From the NCBI GenBank assembly GCA_902490245.1, contig CABUDB010000129.1, positions 1 to 5,315 of the forward strand: a DNA stretch of 5,315 nt, in the 5' to 3' direction. Position 1 is the stretch's first letter. Each line of letters begins with the position of its first letter. The position numbers and the translations under genes are program-made. A model generated the notes under the pieces. The model worked only from the letters and a program-made list of their open reading frames with translations, was not told the origin of the DNA and searched no databases. This stretch comes from an uncultured Collinsella sp. Lineage in GTDB: Bacteria > Actinomycetota > Coriobacteriia > Coriobacteriales > Coriobacteriaceae. Below are positions 1 to 5,315 of this stretch, in pieces.

Positions 1-1083
1 CGAAATAACCGGGAAGAATTAGAGGTTGTTTCCCTGGCAGCAGGAAGTAATGTGGAGATACTGGAAAAGCAGATCCGGGAATTTCATCCGGAACTGGTAT
101 GTGTTTATAAGGAAGAAGCGGCAGCAGAATTAAAAAGCCGCATAAAGGATACGCAGACCAGGGTTGTTTCCGGTATGGACGGTTTGATCGAAGCAGCTGT
201 TATCGAAGCAGCCGACATTGTAGTTACGGCATTTGTGGGAATGATAGGAATTGTTCCTACAATCGAGGCAATTAAGGCAGGGAAGGATATTGCACTGGCA
301 AACAAGGAAACACTGGTAACAGCAGGACATATTATTATCCGGCTTGCAGAGGAAATGAAAGTAAAGATTCTGCCGGTTGATAGTGAACACAGTGCGATCT
401 TCCAGTGCCTCCACGGAGAATCCGTCAAAGAGGCGGAAAAGATTCTTCTGACGGCATCGGGTGGTCCGTTCCGCGGATGGAAAAAAGAGCAGATGAAGGA
501 TATTACCGTGGAACAGGCATTGAAGCATCCGAACTGGGCAATGGGTCAAAAGATAACGATAGATTCGGCAACCATGGTAAATAAAGGACTTGAAGTGATT
601 GAGGCAAAGTGGCTGTTCGGAGTTGATTTTGATCAGGTACAGGTCGTAGTCCAGCCGCAAAGCCTGATTCATTCCATGGTCGAATTTAAAGATGGTGCTA
701 TTATGGCCCAGCTTGGAACACCGGATATGAAGCTGCCAATCCAGTACGCCCTGTTCTATCCGGAACGTAAGTTTCTTCCAGGAAAAAGAGTAGATTTTTC
801 CACCCTGACACATATCGATTTCCAGATACCGGATATGGAGAATTTTGAGGGGCTGGCACTGGCATATCAGGCAGGAAGAACCGGCGGAACCATGCCGACC
901 GTATTCAATGCAGCCAATGAATATGCAGTGGCAAAATTCCTGAAGAAGGAAATCGGTTTTCTGGATATTACGGATTGCATCCGTTATGCCATGGAATTGC
1001 CCAAGACCGTGCAGAATCCTGATGTGGCAAAAATCCTCGAAACCGAAAAAGAAGTATATGAATTATTAGGAGGCTATCGATGA
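1..1083 (+). CDS. dxr: 1-deoxy-D-xylulose 5-phosphate reductoisomerase, 5'-truncated by the window edge
   Basis: Dxr (IspC) converts 1-deoxy-D-xylulose 5-phosphate to 2-C-methyl-D-erythritol 4-phosphate with NADPH and a divalent metal, the first committed step of the cytosolic MEP isoprenoid pathway and the target of fosmidomycin. The frame is open from base 1, giving 360 codons. The family is usually 380-400 residues, so roughly 20-25 N-terminal residues, including the GSTGSIG-type NADPH loop, lie outside the window. Visible hallmarks are LANKET (about 298-315), the metal-binding VDSEH with Asp at 379-381 and Glu at 385-387, TASGGPFRG (about 451-477), HPNWAMG from 526, and NKGLEVIEAKW from 580, which holds the substrate-binding Asn/Lys and a metal Glu. 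A GTG at 52-54 is in frame but is not the start, because family-like residues (EVVSLAAGSNVE) continue upstream of it. The stop overlaps the rseP start. Moderate GC and codon choice suggest Clostridia. Identification is very secure; taxonomy is an inference. Confidence 0.96.
   Translation, partial: RNNREELEVVSLAAGSNVEILEKQIREFHPELVCVYKEEAAAELKSRIKDTQTRVVSGMDGLIEAAVIEAADIVVTAFVGMIGIVPTIEAIKAGKDIALANKETLVTAGHIIIRLAEEMKVKILPVDSEHSAIFQCLHGESVKEAEKILLTASGGPFRGWKKEQMKDITVEQALKHPNWAMGQKITIDSATMVNKGLEVIEAKWLFGVDFDQVQVVVQPQSLIHSMVEFKDGAIMAQLGTPDMKLPIQYALFYPERKFLPGKRVDFSTLTHIDFQIPDMENFEGLALAYQAGRTGGTMPTVFNAANEYAVAKFLKKEIGFLDITDCIRYAMELPKTVQNPDVAKILETEKEVYELLGGYR
1068..1073 (+). promoter_or_regulatory. 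Ribosome binding site of rseP
   Basis: A perfect AGGAGG lies inside the last codons of dxr, six bases before the ATG at 1080. It fixes the rseP start. Together with the ATGA overlap at 1080-1083 it suggests translational coupling of rseP to dxr. Confidence 0.85.
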
Positions 1084-1178
1084 GTATTGTAATAGCGGTT
1101 ATTATTTTCAGCTTGCTGATTTTCATCCATGAACTGGGACATTTTCTTCTGGCTAAGAAAAATGGCATCCGCGTGGTT
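1080..1178 (+). CDS. rseP: Site-2 intramembrane zinc metalloprotease RseP, N-terminal 33 codons only (cut by the join)
   Basis: RseP (RasP/YluC in Gram-positives, family M50) is a membrane-embedded zinc protease that cleaves transmembrane segments such as those of anti-sigma factors and leftover signal peptides. The visible part is the first transmembrane helix (IVIAVIIFSLLIFI) carrying the catalytic HELGH motif (His17, Glu18, His21; bases 1128-1142), then LLAKKNGIRVV. The ATG overlaps the dxr stop as ATGA and has an AGGAGG six bases upstream. The dxr-rseP order is standard in Firmicutes. Full-length members are about 340-450 residues. Here the family-like sequence stops after Val33, where an EFSxGMGP-like stretch would be expected. 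The frame instead enters the GC-rich block as SRHRARR and ends at a TGA at 1245-1247, making a meaningless 55-residue product. I read this as an assembly truncation, not a true small protein or natural pseudogene. The second half of the zinc site (NxxPxxxxDG) and the PDZ domain are absent. Confidence 0.88.
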
Positions 1179-1182
1179 AGTC
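1165..1182. other. Probable chimeric join between two genomes
   Basis: GC, codon use, coding strand and gene content all switch here. To the left is moderate-GC plus-strand dxr-rseP; to the right is GC-rich minus-strand DUF697-rodA-mrdA. rseP coding similarity persists to about 1178, while the stop codon of the opposing gene sits at 1177-1179, so the two parents meet with almost no intervening base. No transposase, integrase, inverted repeat end, target duplication or tRNA lies at the point. Loss of almost all of rseP by a natural event would be hard to tolerate in many hosts. An assembly or library artefact is the simplest reading; a real rearrangement cannot be excluded from sequence alone. 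Confidence 0.82.
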
Positions 1183-1986
1183 GACATCGCGCTCGTAGAG
1201 CGAAACGAGCGCACGGCCCATGCCATAGGTGCCCGCGGCAGCAGTGAGCGCCTTGACGGCAAACCCAATATGCGGCGTCTGCTTGACGAGCGCGCGGGTG
1301 ACTGCGCGGATCACAAGACCGCCGGCAAGCACGCCCGCGACCTCGTAGCCGCGCTCAGGCTTAATGCCGCGTCCAAAGACGGCAGCGAGCTCAAAGAGCA
1401 TGCCCACTTGCGCCAGCGCCATAACGGGATAATCGGCGCCCGGCAAAAACACCAGCGCACCGGTCGCCATATTGGTGAGCGCGCACGAGGTGATGATACG
1501 ATTGGCCGCCGCGATGCGCATGAAGGCAAAGTTCGCCGCAAAAGCCGTTTCCTTGTCGGTGCGATCGAGAATCCAGCGGGCAAGCGTCTCGAGCAGATAC
1601 GTCTTATCGGTTGCCGCTACCACGCCGAGCATGGGCGTGGACTCCTCGATAAACGGCACCTCCACAGCAGACTCGGCAAGCACGCACACAGGTGCGCCGG
1701 CGATCACGAGCTCCTGCACGGCACTCTCCAAGCGGTCGGAACCACACGAGAGCACCAGCACCACATCGGTATCGGTCTTTGGAGCAATTCGCTCCTCCCC
1801 CAGACGCTCGACGCGCACAATACCCGAGGTCGTCTGCGGCACAAAGGCGTCACGCACCGTCTCGGCCAGAAAGCGCGAGGCGGACGAATCCAGATAGACC
1901 GAGACGCGCACCGGCGTATCGGAATCCTTCTTAACGGACGCGCCCATCTTAAAAGCGCGGGTCAGCTTATCTACGGGAATTTTCAT
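1177..1986 (-). CDS. DUF697-domain protein with a degenerate GTPase-like N-terminal half, third gene of the elongasome operon
   Basis: This 269-residue protein has no known reaction. Residues about 148-265 match the DUF697 (YcjF-type) pattern: an Asn/Ala-rich helix, then LPGADYPVMALAQ (181-193), MLFELAAVFG (196-205), a Gly/Ala-rich membrane-compatible helix (EVAGVLAGGLVIRAV), a PHIGFAVKA turn and a final TYGMGRALVSLYE helix. In other bacteria DUF697 is often fused to an Era-like GTPase. Here residues 26-145 show alternating strands and helices (VRVSVYL, DVVLVLS, PVCVLAES, GVVAA) that could be such a fold. There is no GxxxxGK[ST] loop and no NKxD, so GTP binding is unlikely. The ATG follows GGAGG with eight bases of spacing and lies 18 bases after the rodA stop, implying co-transcription with mrdA and rodA. 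The TAA at 1177-1179 touches the chimeric join, so the true C-terminus could be slightly longer. Domain call moderately confident; function unknown. Confidence 0.78.
   Translation of the reverse strand: MKIPVDKLTRAFKMGASVKKDSDTPVRVSVYLDSSASRFLAETVRDAFVPQTTSGIVRVERLGEERIAPKTDTDVVLVLSCGSDRLESAVQELVIAGAPVCVLAESAVEVPFIEESTPMLGVVAATDKTYLLETLARWILDRTDKETAFAANFAFMRIAAANRIITSCALTNMATGALVFLPGADYPVMALAQVGMLFELAAVFGRGIKPERGYEVAGVLAGGLVIRAVTRALVKQTPHIGFAVKALTAAAGTYGMGRALVSLYERDVD
1189..1212 (-). repeat. Perfect 8-bp inverted repeat at the 3' end of the DUF697 gene
   Basis: GCGCTCGT (1189-1196) and ACGAGCGC (1205-1212) can pair in a GC-rich stem with an eight-base loop. It lies inside the coding region, nine bases before the stop codon, and is not followed by a T-run in the transcribed direction, so it does not look like a standard intrinsic terminator. 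It may simply be codon-constrained chance. Confidence 0.5.
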
Positions 1987-1994
1987 AGCAAACC

Positions 1995-1999
1995 CCTCC
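1995..1999 (-). promoter_or_regulatory. Ribosome binding site of the DUF697 gene
   Basis: On the minus strand GGAGG, followed by GGG, lies eight bases before the ATG at 1986-1984, in the 18-base gap after rodA. It supports the chosen start and independent translation initiation within one transcript. Confidence 0.75.
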
Positions 2000-2004
2000 A
2001 GCAG

Positions 2005-3231
2005 TTACGCGGCGCCCGAACGATGCCGCCATATGGATTGTACGATACCCACCGTCAGCAGCTGAATCATCATCGAAGACGAACCGAAGCTAATAAACGG
2101 TAGCGGAATACCGGTAATCGGCATCATGCCGATGCACATGCCGATGTTTTCGAAGGTCTGGAACGCCCACATGCCAACGATGCCCACACACGAAAGACGC
2201 AAAAACAGAGACTCGCACTTAAAGGCAACGCGGATCGTCGAGAAGATGAGCAGCACGTAGAGGCACAGGAGCAAAAAGGAACCGCAAAAGCCAAAGGTCT
2301 CGGACAGGAAGGCAAAGACGAAGTCGGTGTGGAACTCAGGCAGAAAGCCGCCGGCCGACTGCGTCGCATGCCCCAGGCCCTTACCAAAGAAACCGCCCGA
2401 GCCGACCGCGATCAACGACTGCTGCAGGTTGTAGGCATCGTCCGAATCGGCATTATCGGGGTCGATAAAGACCGTCAGACGGTTCATCTGATACTGCTTG
2501 ATGAGCACATCGTGGCCGAGCAACGAATCAAAGACCGAATCGAGCGCCAGGACGAGGGCCACCAGGCCCACAAGCAGGGCCAGGGTCGACAGCACCCATT
2601 CGCGACGTGCACCGCTCATACAGATGACGATAGCGCCAGAAACCAGCACGACCAGGCCCGATCCCAGGTCGCCCATGGCAACGACGGCCAAAAACGGAAT
2701 GGAAAGCATGCCGCAGAGCTTGACGTAGTCGCGAACGGTATCGATGCGACCGTTATACTGCGAGCCAAGCGTGGCAATAAAGAAGATGGTGATGAGCTTG
2801 GCAAGCTCAACCGGCTGGAATGTCAAGCCGATACCGGGAATCTTGATCCAGCCCGTCATGCCCAGACCGCCTGTATAGGACAGACCCGGAATCTTGGGCG
2901 AGAAGATCACGATCAGGTCGATGACGAGCAACGCCGTCGAGAAGTTGGAGATGCCGCGCAGGTCGGTACGCCACACCAGCACCGCAAGCACCGCGCCAAT
3001 GCCAATGCCCAGCAGGTGGCGCGAGAATGAGGCGTCGGCCTTAAACTGTGACGCCGACCAAATAATGATGGCGCCATAGGCAACGAGCGCGACGGTAGCC
3101 AGCAGCACACCGATATGCACCTTTTGGCGAAACGTGCCGCGCGAGGCCGAAAGTTGCTTGTTGACGCGGTCCAGGCTGCTGCGAGAGCCGGTCTTGGTTG
3201 AACGGAACAGATCCGCCGGAGAAAATTCCAT
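2005..3231 (-). CDS. rodA: Rod-shape-determining SEDS peptidoglycan glycosyltransferase RodA
   Basis: RodA polymerises lipid II into glycan strands in the inner membrane and acts with a class B PBP in side-wall elongation. The 408-residue product has a basic cytoplasmic tail (1-37) and about ten hydrophobic helices from residue 38 to 402, as in the SEDS family. Diagnostic stretches are GWIKIPGIGLTFQPVELAKL (127-146, the QPSE-type motif), YQMNRLTVFIDPDN (247-260), QQSLIAVGSGGFFGKG (270-285), FLPEFHTDFVF (296-306) and GMMPITGIPLPFISFGSSS (368-386). Asp303 in HTDF is probably the conserved SEDS catalytic Asp. RodA rather than FtsW is favoured by the FIDPDN and FLPEFHTDF wording and by the adjacent PBP2 gene. 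The family usually shows QPSE and SYGGSS; here they read QPVE and SFGSSS, mild departures. The start is fixed by AGGAGG five bases upstream, overlapping the mrdA stop. Identification is very secure. Confidence 0.95.
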   Translation of the reverse strand: MEFSPADLFRSTKTGSRSSLDRVNKQLSASRGTFRQKVHIGVLLATVALVAYGAIIIWSASQFKADASFSRHLLGIGIGAVLAVLVWRTDLRGISNFSTALLVIDLIVIFSPKIPGLSYTGGLGMTGWIKIPGIGLTFQPVELAKLITIFFIATLGSQYNGRIDTVRDYVKLCGMLSIPFLAVVAMGDLGSGLVVLVSGAIVICMSGARREWVLSTLALLVGLVALVLALDSVFDSLLGHDVLIKQYQMNRLTVFIDPDNADSDDAYNLQQSLIAVGSGGFFGKGLGHATQSAGGFLPEFHTDFVFAFLSETFGFCGSFLLLCLYVLLIFSTIRVAFKCESLFLRLSCVGIVGMWAFQTFENIGMCIGMMPITGIPLPFISFGSSSMMIQLLTVGIVQSIWRHRSGAA

Positions 3232-3236
3232 CGCAA

Positions 3237-3242
3237 CCTCCT
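3237..3242 (-). promoter_or_regulatory. Ribosome binding site of rodA overlapping the mrdA stop codon
   Basis: Minus-strand TAGGAGG combines the mrdA TAG stop (3243-3241) with a perfect AGGAGG five bases before the rodA ATG. The gap between the genes is only nine bases. A ribosome finishing mrdA sits directly on the rodA start site, which points to coupled synthesis of the two partner enzymes. Confidence 0.85.
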
Positions 3243-5310
3243 ATCGAACCGAAGAATCGCCCGAGGCCGAAGAGGTATCGGGCTCGTCATAAATCACGCC
3301 GAGCACGTCGCGCACGACATGCATGGCGGTATCTGAGCCACCGCCGCCCTGCTCCAGGACAGTAGCGATGACATACTTGGGATCATCGGCCGGTGCATAG
3401 GCGCAGAACCACGCGTATTCGTCCTCGCCGCTTTTCTCGCCCGTGCCCGACTTGCCGTATACCTGCGGCGTCAGGGTGCCAAAGTGAGCCGCCAGGGACG
3501 TCGATGCCGTGTAAATCACGTCGTGCATGCCGTTGCGAACAAGAGTCAAATCCGAATCGCTGTTGATCTTGGCCTCCAGGCGCTTCTTCTTGCCCTTGCC
3601 GTTGTATTTATAGGCATCGCCGTCGCCATCGCGCGACACTGCAGACAAAAACACGTGAGGCACGTACTGTTTGCCGCCGTTGGCAAGACCCATATAAGCG
3701 CACGCCATCTGCAGGGGCGTCACCAGAATGTCGCCCTGGCCGATAGCAATGTTGGTCATATCGCCGGCATTCCACTTGCGGTCCTCGGCAGAGGCGTCGG
3801 TAAAGTACGACTCTTTCCACTCGGCATCGGGAATACGGCCCGCGCCCTCACTCGGCAGATCGATACCGCAGGTCTTGCCTAGGCCCCAGCGACGAAAGAC
3901 CTCCTGCAGGCCCTCAGGATGTTGCTCGTCATAAAAGAACGCCTTGCCCATGTCGTAGAAGACGGGGTCGCAAGAGTTGGCGATACCCGACTGCAGCGTC
4001 ATGGTGCCGTGGCCGGAATGCAGCCAGCAGTACTTACCCCACGACTTGCCCAGACCCGTCCAATAGCCCGTGCAGTTGGTCGTCTGCCCCGACGTGTAGG
4101 TTCCAAACTCAAGACCGGCCAGTGCCGAAAGCGGCTTGATGGTCGAGGCCGACATGTACTGTCCGCTAATGGCGCGGTTGAGCAGCGGGTGCGAACCCTT
4201 GTCATCATTAAGCTCGGTCCACACGTCATTTGAGACGCCGCCGATAAAGACGGAAGGATCGAACTTGGGCTGGCTCGCCATGCCCAGGATTTCGCCATTG
4301 TTGGGATCGAGACACACCACAGCGCCGTTGCCGGCATTGCTGTAGCCAGTGGTCTTGGCAAGCTCGATGGCGCTCGCCAGCGCCGTCTCACAGGCCTGTT
4401 GGATCTTAAGGTCGAGCGTGAGCTTAATGTCGGAGCCGGCCTTGGCGGGCACGGCGCCGGCCTGACCGGTCACATTGCCCGAGGCATCGACCTTGACGGT
4501 CTGCTCGCCACGAATACCCTGCAGCAGGTTTTCGTAGTAGCTCTCAACACCCGCCTGGCCCACGATATCGCCCGACTGGTACGTAATCCGGCCAGCAGAA
4601 GCATCATCATCGCCAGAGGTTTTCTTATTCTGGGCCTCGAGCTGCTCGGAGGTAATGGTGCCGGTATAGCCCAAGATATGGCATGCCGTCTCGCCATATG
4701 GATACTGGCGCTCGGTACGCTCGGCAATCTTGACGCCCGGGAACTCGCCGGCGTGCTCCTGAATATAGGCAACCGTGGAGCGACGGACGTCCGTCGCGAT
4801 GGTATGCAGGCTCTGGGCGCCCTCGGAATTGTCCTGGATATTGCGCAGAACCGCCACGTAGGGCATGCCGAGCACATTGGCAAGATGGCGAACCAGAACC
4901 TCATCCTCGGCAAGGTCGCGGTAGGCCACGACAGCAAGTGAGGGACGGTTCTGGACAAGCGCCACGCCATTGCGGTCGAGGATGCGGCCGCGCACAGCGG
5001 GTGTGGTAACGGTGCGCGTCTGATTGCTATTAGCCTGCTTTTCGTAATAGTCCGACGAGACCATCTGCATGCCCCACAGCTTGACGGCAAGCGCCGCGAA
5101 CATCGCGCCCACACCCGTGGTGAGGATGGAAAAGCGGCCCTTAAAGGCGGTCGCCGCGGTATTGCCCTCGCCCTCGGTGGCGCGCGGGGCCGTTCCATGC
5201 TGCGTATCGTAGGTAAAACGGGAATCGCCGCGACGCATGATGACCAGCGCGACCACGATGGCCACAACCAGCACGATACCGGCGATAATAACCGTCATCT
5301 GGGAAGACAT
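3241..5310 (-). CDS. mrdA: Penicillin-binding protein 2 (class B transpeptidase of the elongasome)
   Basis: MrdA/PBP2 is a membrane-anchored DD-transpeptidase that cross-links peptidoglycan made by RodA; beta-lactams acylate its active serine. The 689-residue protein has a hydrophobic helix at about 7-25, a basic/disordered linker, a second helix at about 61-80, a pedestal/dimerisation domain (about 100-290, with RGRILDRNG at 108-116 and QYPYGETACHILGY at 202-215), and a transpeptidase domain (about 325-672). The three active-site motifs are STIK (Ser389 nucleophile, Lys392), SCD (446-448) and KSGTG (620-624). SxD as second motif and IGQGDILVTPLQ (523-534) fit PBP2 rather than FtsI. The tail from 678 is Ser/Asp-rich and disordered. 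The ATG at 5310-5308 is directly preceded by an in-frame TAG (5313-5311), so no longer start is possible; its ribosome site lies outside the window. It is longer than the usual 580-650 residues owing to the N-terminal extension. It heads the visible operon, with rodA nine bases downstream. Confidence 0.94.
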   Translation of the reverse strand: MSSQMTVIIAGIVLVVAIVVALVIMRRGDSRFTYDTQHGTAPRATEGEGNTAATAFKGRFSILTTGVGAMFAALAVKLWGMQMVSSDYYEKQANSNQTRTVTTPAVRGRILDRNGVALVQNRPSLAVVAYRDLAEDEVLVRHLANVLGMPYVAVLRNIQDNSEGAQSLHTIATDVRRSTVAYIQEHAGEFPGVKIAERTERQYPYGETACHILGYTGTITSEQLEAQNKKTSGDDDASAGRITYQSGDIVGQAGVESYYENLLQGIRGEQTVKVDASGNVTGQAGAVPAKAGSDIKLTLDLKIQQACETALASAIELAKTTGYSNAGNGAVVCLDPNNGEILGMASQPKFDPSVFIGGVSNDVWTELNDDKGSHPLLNRAISGQYMSASTIKPLSALAGLEFGTYTSGQTTNCTGYWTGLGKSWGKYCWLHSGHGTMTLQSGIANSCDPVFYDMGKAFFYDEQHPEGLQEVFRRWGLGKTCGIDLPSEGAGRIPDAEWKESYFTDASAEDRKWNAGDMTNIAIGQGDILVTPLQMACAYMGLANGGKQYVPHVFLSAVSRDGDGDAYKYNGKGKKKRLEAKINSDSDLTLVRNGMHDVIYTASTSLAAHFGTLTPQVYGKSGTGEKSGEDEYAWFCAYAPADDPKYVIATVLEQGGGGSDTAMHVVRDVLGVIYDEPDTSSASGDSSVR

Positions 5311-5315
5311 CTACG

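Noticed and set aside
52..54. GTG as the start codon of dxr
   Set aside because: The reading frame and family-like sequence continue upstream to base 1, and starting here would remove even more of the NADPH-binding domain.
1165..1182. Horizontal transfer or insertion of the right-hand block into a Clostridia genome
   Set aside because: No integrase, transposase, repeat ends, duplication or tRNA is visible, the block is housekeeping cell-wall genes, and the cut destroys rseP. A chimera is simpler, though reads are needed to prove it.
1180..1185. GTCGAC, a SalI recognition sequence at the join, as a cloning scar
   Set aside because: It encodes the last codons (Val-Asp) of the DUF697 gene and such six-base sites are common in GC-rich DNA; no vector or adapter sequence accompanies it.
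1189..1212. The inverted repeat as an intrinsic terminator of the mrdA operon
   Set aside because: It lies inside the coding sequence and the minus strand continues GATGTCGACTAACC with no T-run.
1080..1247. A genuine 55-residue small membrane protein formed by the rseP start plus GC-rich sequence
   Set aside because: The first 33 residues are a clear RseP N-terminus and the last 22 are antisense to the DUF697 gene; the product is explained by the join.
1129..2103. A 324-codon open frame on the plus strand, with others at 2329-3030 and 4399-4941
   Set aside because: They lie antisense to the three well-supported minus-strand genes, are rich in Arg/His/Ala as GC-rich shadow frames usually are, and show no recognisable motif. 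The first also crosses the join.

Overview
The window looks like two unrelated bacterial sequences joined head-on near base 1170-1180. Bases 1 to about 1178 have moderate GC (about 43% in two 60-base lines I counted). They carry plus-strand genes typical of a Gram-positive Clostridia-type genome, most like Lachnospiraceae: the 3' part of dxr, overlapping by four bases the first 33 codons of rseP. From about 1177 to the end the DNA is GC-rich (about 60-63% in the lines counted). It carries three minus-strand genes that look like Actinobacteriota, plausibly Coriobacteriia such as Collinsella. Both taxonomic guesses come from composition and protein style only.

The left part belongs to the common dxr-rseP arrangement, which combines isoprenoid precursor synthesis (MEP pathway) with the site-2 intramembrane protease. 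dxr lacks its N-terminus, including the first NADPH-binding loop, because the window starts inside the gene. rseP is intact through its HExxH zinc-protease motif and then runs into out-of-context sequence exactly where its family should continue.

The right part, read from base 5310 down to 1177, is a tight elongasome operon. It runs from a class B penicillin-binding protein of the PBP2/MrdA type, through a RodA SEDS glycosyltransferase 9 bases later, to a 269-residue DUF697-domain protein 18 bases after that. PBP2 (transpeptidase) and RodA (glycan polymerase) work as a pair in side-wall peptidoglycan synthesis. The third protein has no established role; its N-terminal half looks like a GTPase fold that has lost its nucleotide-binding motifs.

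I see no mobile element, CRISPR array, RNA gene, promoter or convincing terminator, and no gene-free stretch over 300 bases. The join is most simply explained as a metagenome assembly or library chimera rather than a new system. The more biological points of interest are a possible Cys3His metal site and an extra N-terminal membrane helix in the PBP2, and the degenerate GTPase-like protein in the operon.
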